Assembly (NCBI GenBank): GCA_025350055.1
Contig: JANXYK010000057.1
Location: 35,749-99,748 of the forward strand
Reading direction: 5' to 3'
Origin: Gammaproteobacteria bacterium
Lineage (GTDB): Bacteria > Pseudomonadota > Gammaproteobacteria > Steroidobacterales > Steroidobacteraceae
Length of the DNA: 64,000 nucleotides
Part shown: piece by piece, positions 63,922 to 64,000 of the stretch
Numbering within the stretch: the stretch's first letter is position 1
Layout of the letters: the number at the start of each line of letters is the position of its first letter
Made by a program: the position numbers and the translations under genes
Notes under the pieces: generated by a model
What the model saw: the letters and a program-made list of their open reading frames with translations, nothing else
The model's database searches: none
Told to the model about the DNA's origin: nothing

Positions 63922-64000
63922 GGTGTCTGCTCCTGAGGGATAGGTTCCGCCGCCGGCAGAATGGGATGCGCGTGCTGATAGACGGCGTAGTACAGCAGCG
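63918..64000 (-). CDS. C-terminus of an upstream gene (partial)
   Basis: I read 26 codons from the right edge of the window to a TGA that overlaps the DUF2892 start: LLYYAVYQHAHPILPAAEPI then PQEQTP. A hydrophobic stretch followed by a short polar tail fits the end of an integral membrane protein. An efflux-pump permease is plausible, given the TolC gene downstream, but the piece is too short to identify. Confidence 0.5.
   Translation of the reverse strand, partial: LLYYAVYQHAHPILPAAEPIPQEQTP

Overview
The window is a gene-dense, GC-rich (by eye roughly 60-65 %) stretch of a proteobacterial chromosome. Nearly every base is coding, and many adjacent genes share ATGA or GTGA overlaps. Family content (YaeQ, bifunctional PutA, CbpA-CbpM, an RpoE-ChrR pair, DctA, lysine-to-glutaryl-CoA genes) fits a gammaproteobacterium of the Nevskiales, Steroidobacterales or Xanthomonadales type. 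That placement is inference; no rRNA or tRNA gene is present to settle it.

Region 1 (1-7.7 kb) is the edge of a mobile element. Genes virB2-B3-B4-B5-B6-(B7-like)-B8-B9 run on the minus strand and continue past base 1. They are preceded by a plasmid-type ssb, a small unknown ORF, two TGTCC-type palindromes, and a collapsed remnant of a DUF4143-type ATPase.

Region 2 (7.7-14.1 kb) is a photo-oxidative-stress and lipid-modification divergon. An ECF sigma factor (RpoE type) and its zinc anti-sigma factor ChrR read rightward. A CFA-like methyltransferase, DUF2878, DUF1295, lipocalin, FAD oxidoreductase and DUF1365 operon reads leftward. The 247-bp gap holds two divergent promoters with the same TGATCC-N18-TATA layout.

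Region 3 (14.1-28.4 kb) looks like scavenging of D-amino acids and wall or glutamyl peptides. It has an aldehyde dehydrogenase, an M19 dipeptidase, two serine hydrolases, a YkvI-type transporter, a DgcA-type epimerase, an MFS transporter and a fused 5-oxoprolinase. Its regulator gene is a chimera: an XRE-cupin protein broken inside the cupin and joined to the last 80 residues of DgcN.

Region 4 (28.4-46.8 kb) is mixed. It carries a GMC oxidoreductase / gluconate-dehydrogenase-subunit-3 / DUF1080 sugar-oxidation operon, two c-di-GMP proteins, yaeQ, a frameshifted ndh, an FG-GAP propeller lipoprotein, an alpha-amylase with an MFS neighbour, dctA, and a cyclophilin.

Region 5 (46.8-64 kb) carries putA, yebC, an Lrp regulator divergent from a saccharopine dehydrogenase / semialdehyde dehydrogenase / glutaryl-CoA dehydrogenase operon (lysine catabolism), a pseudokinase with a Calx-beta-like tail beside cbpA-cbpM, an apparently exported SDR, OsmC, a sulfide:quinone oxidoreductase lacking about 48 residues, a TolC-type channel, a DUF2892 protein, and the end of one more gene.

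The most unusual features are the paired divergent sigma-E promoters, the pseudokinase, and four genes that each carry a clean internal deletion or fusion (about 7.5, 22.9, 34.5 and 61.7 kb).
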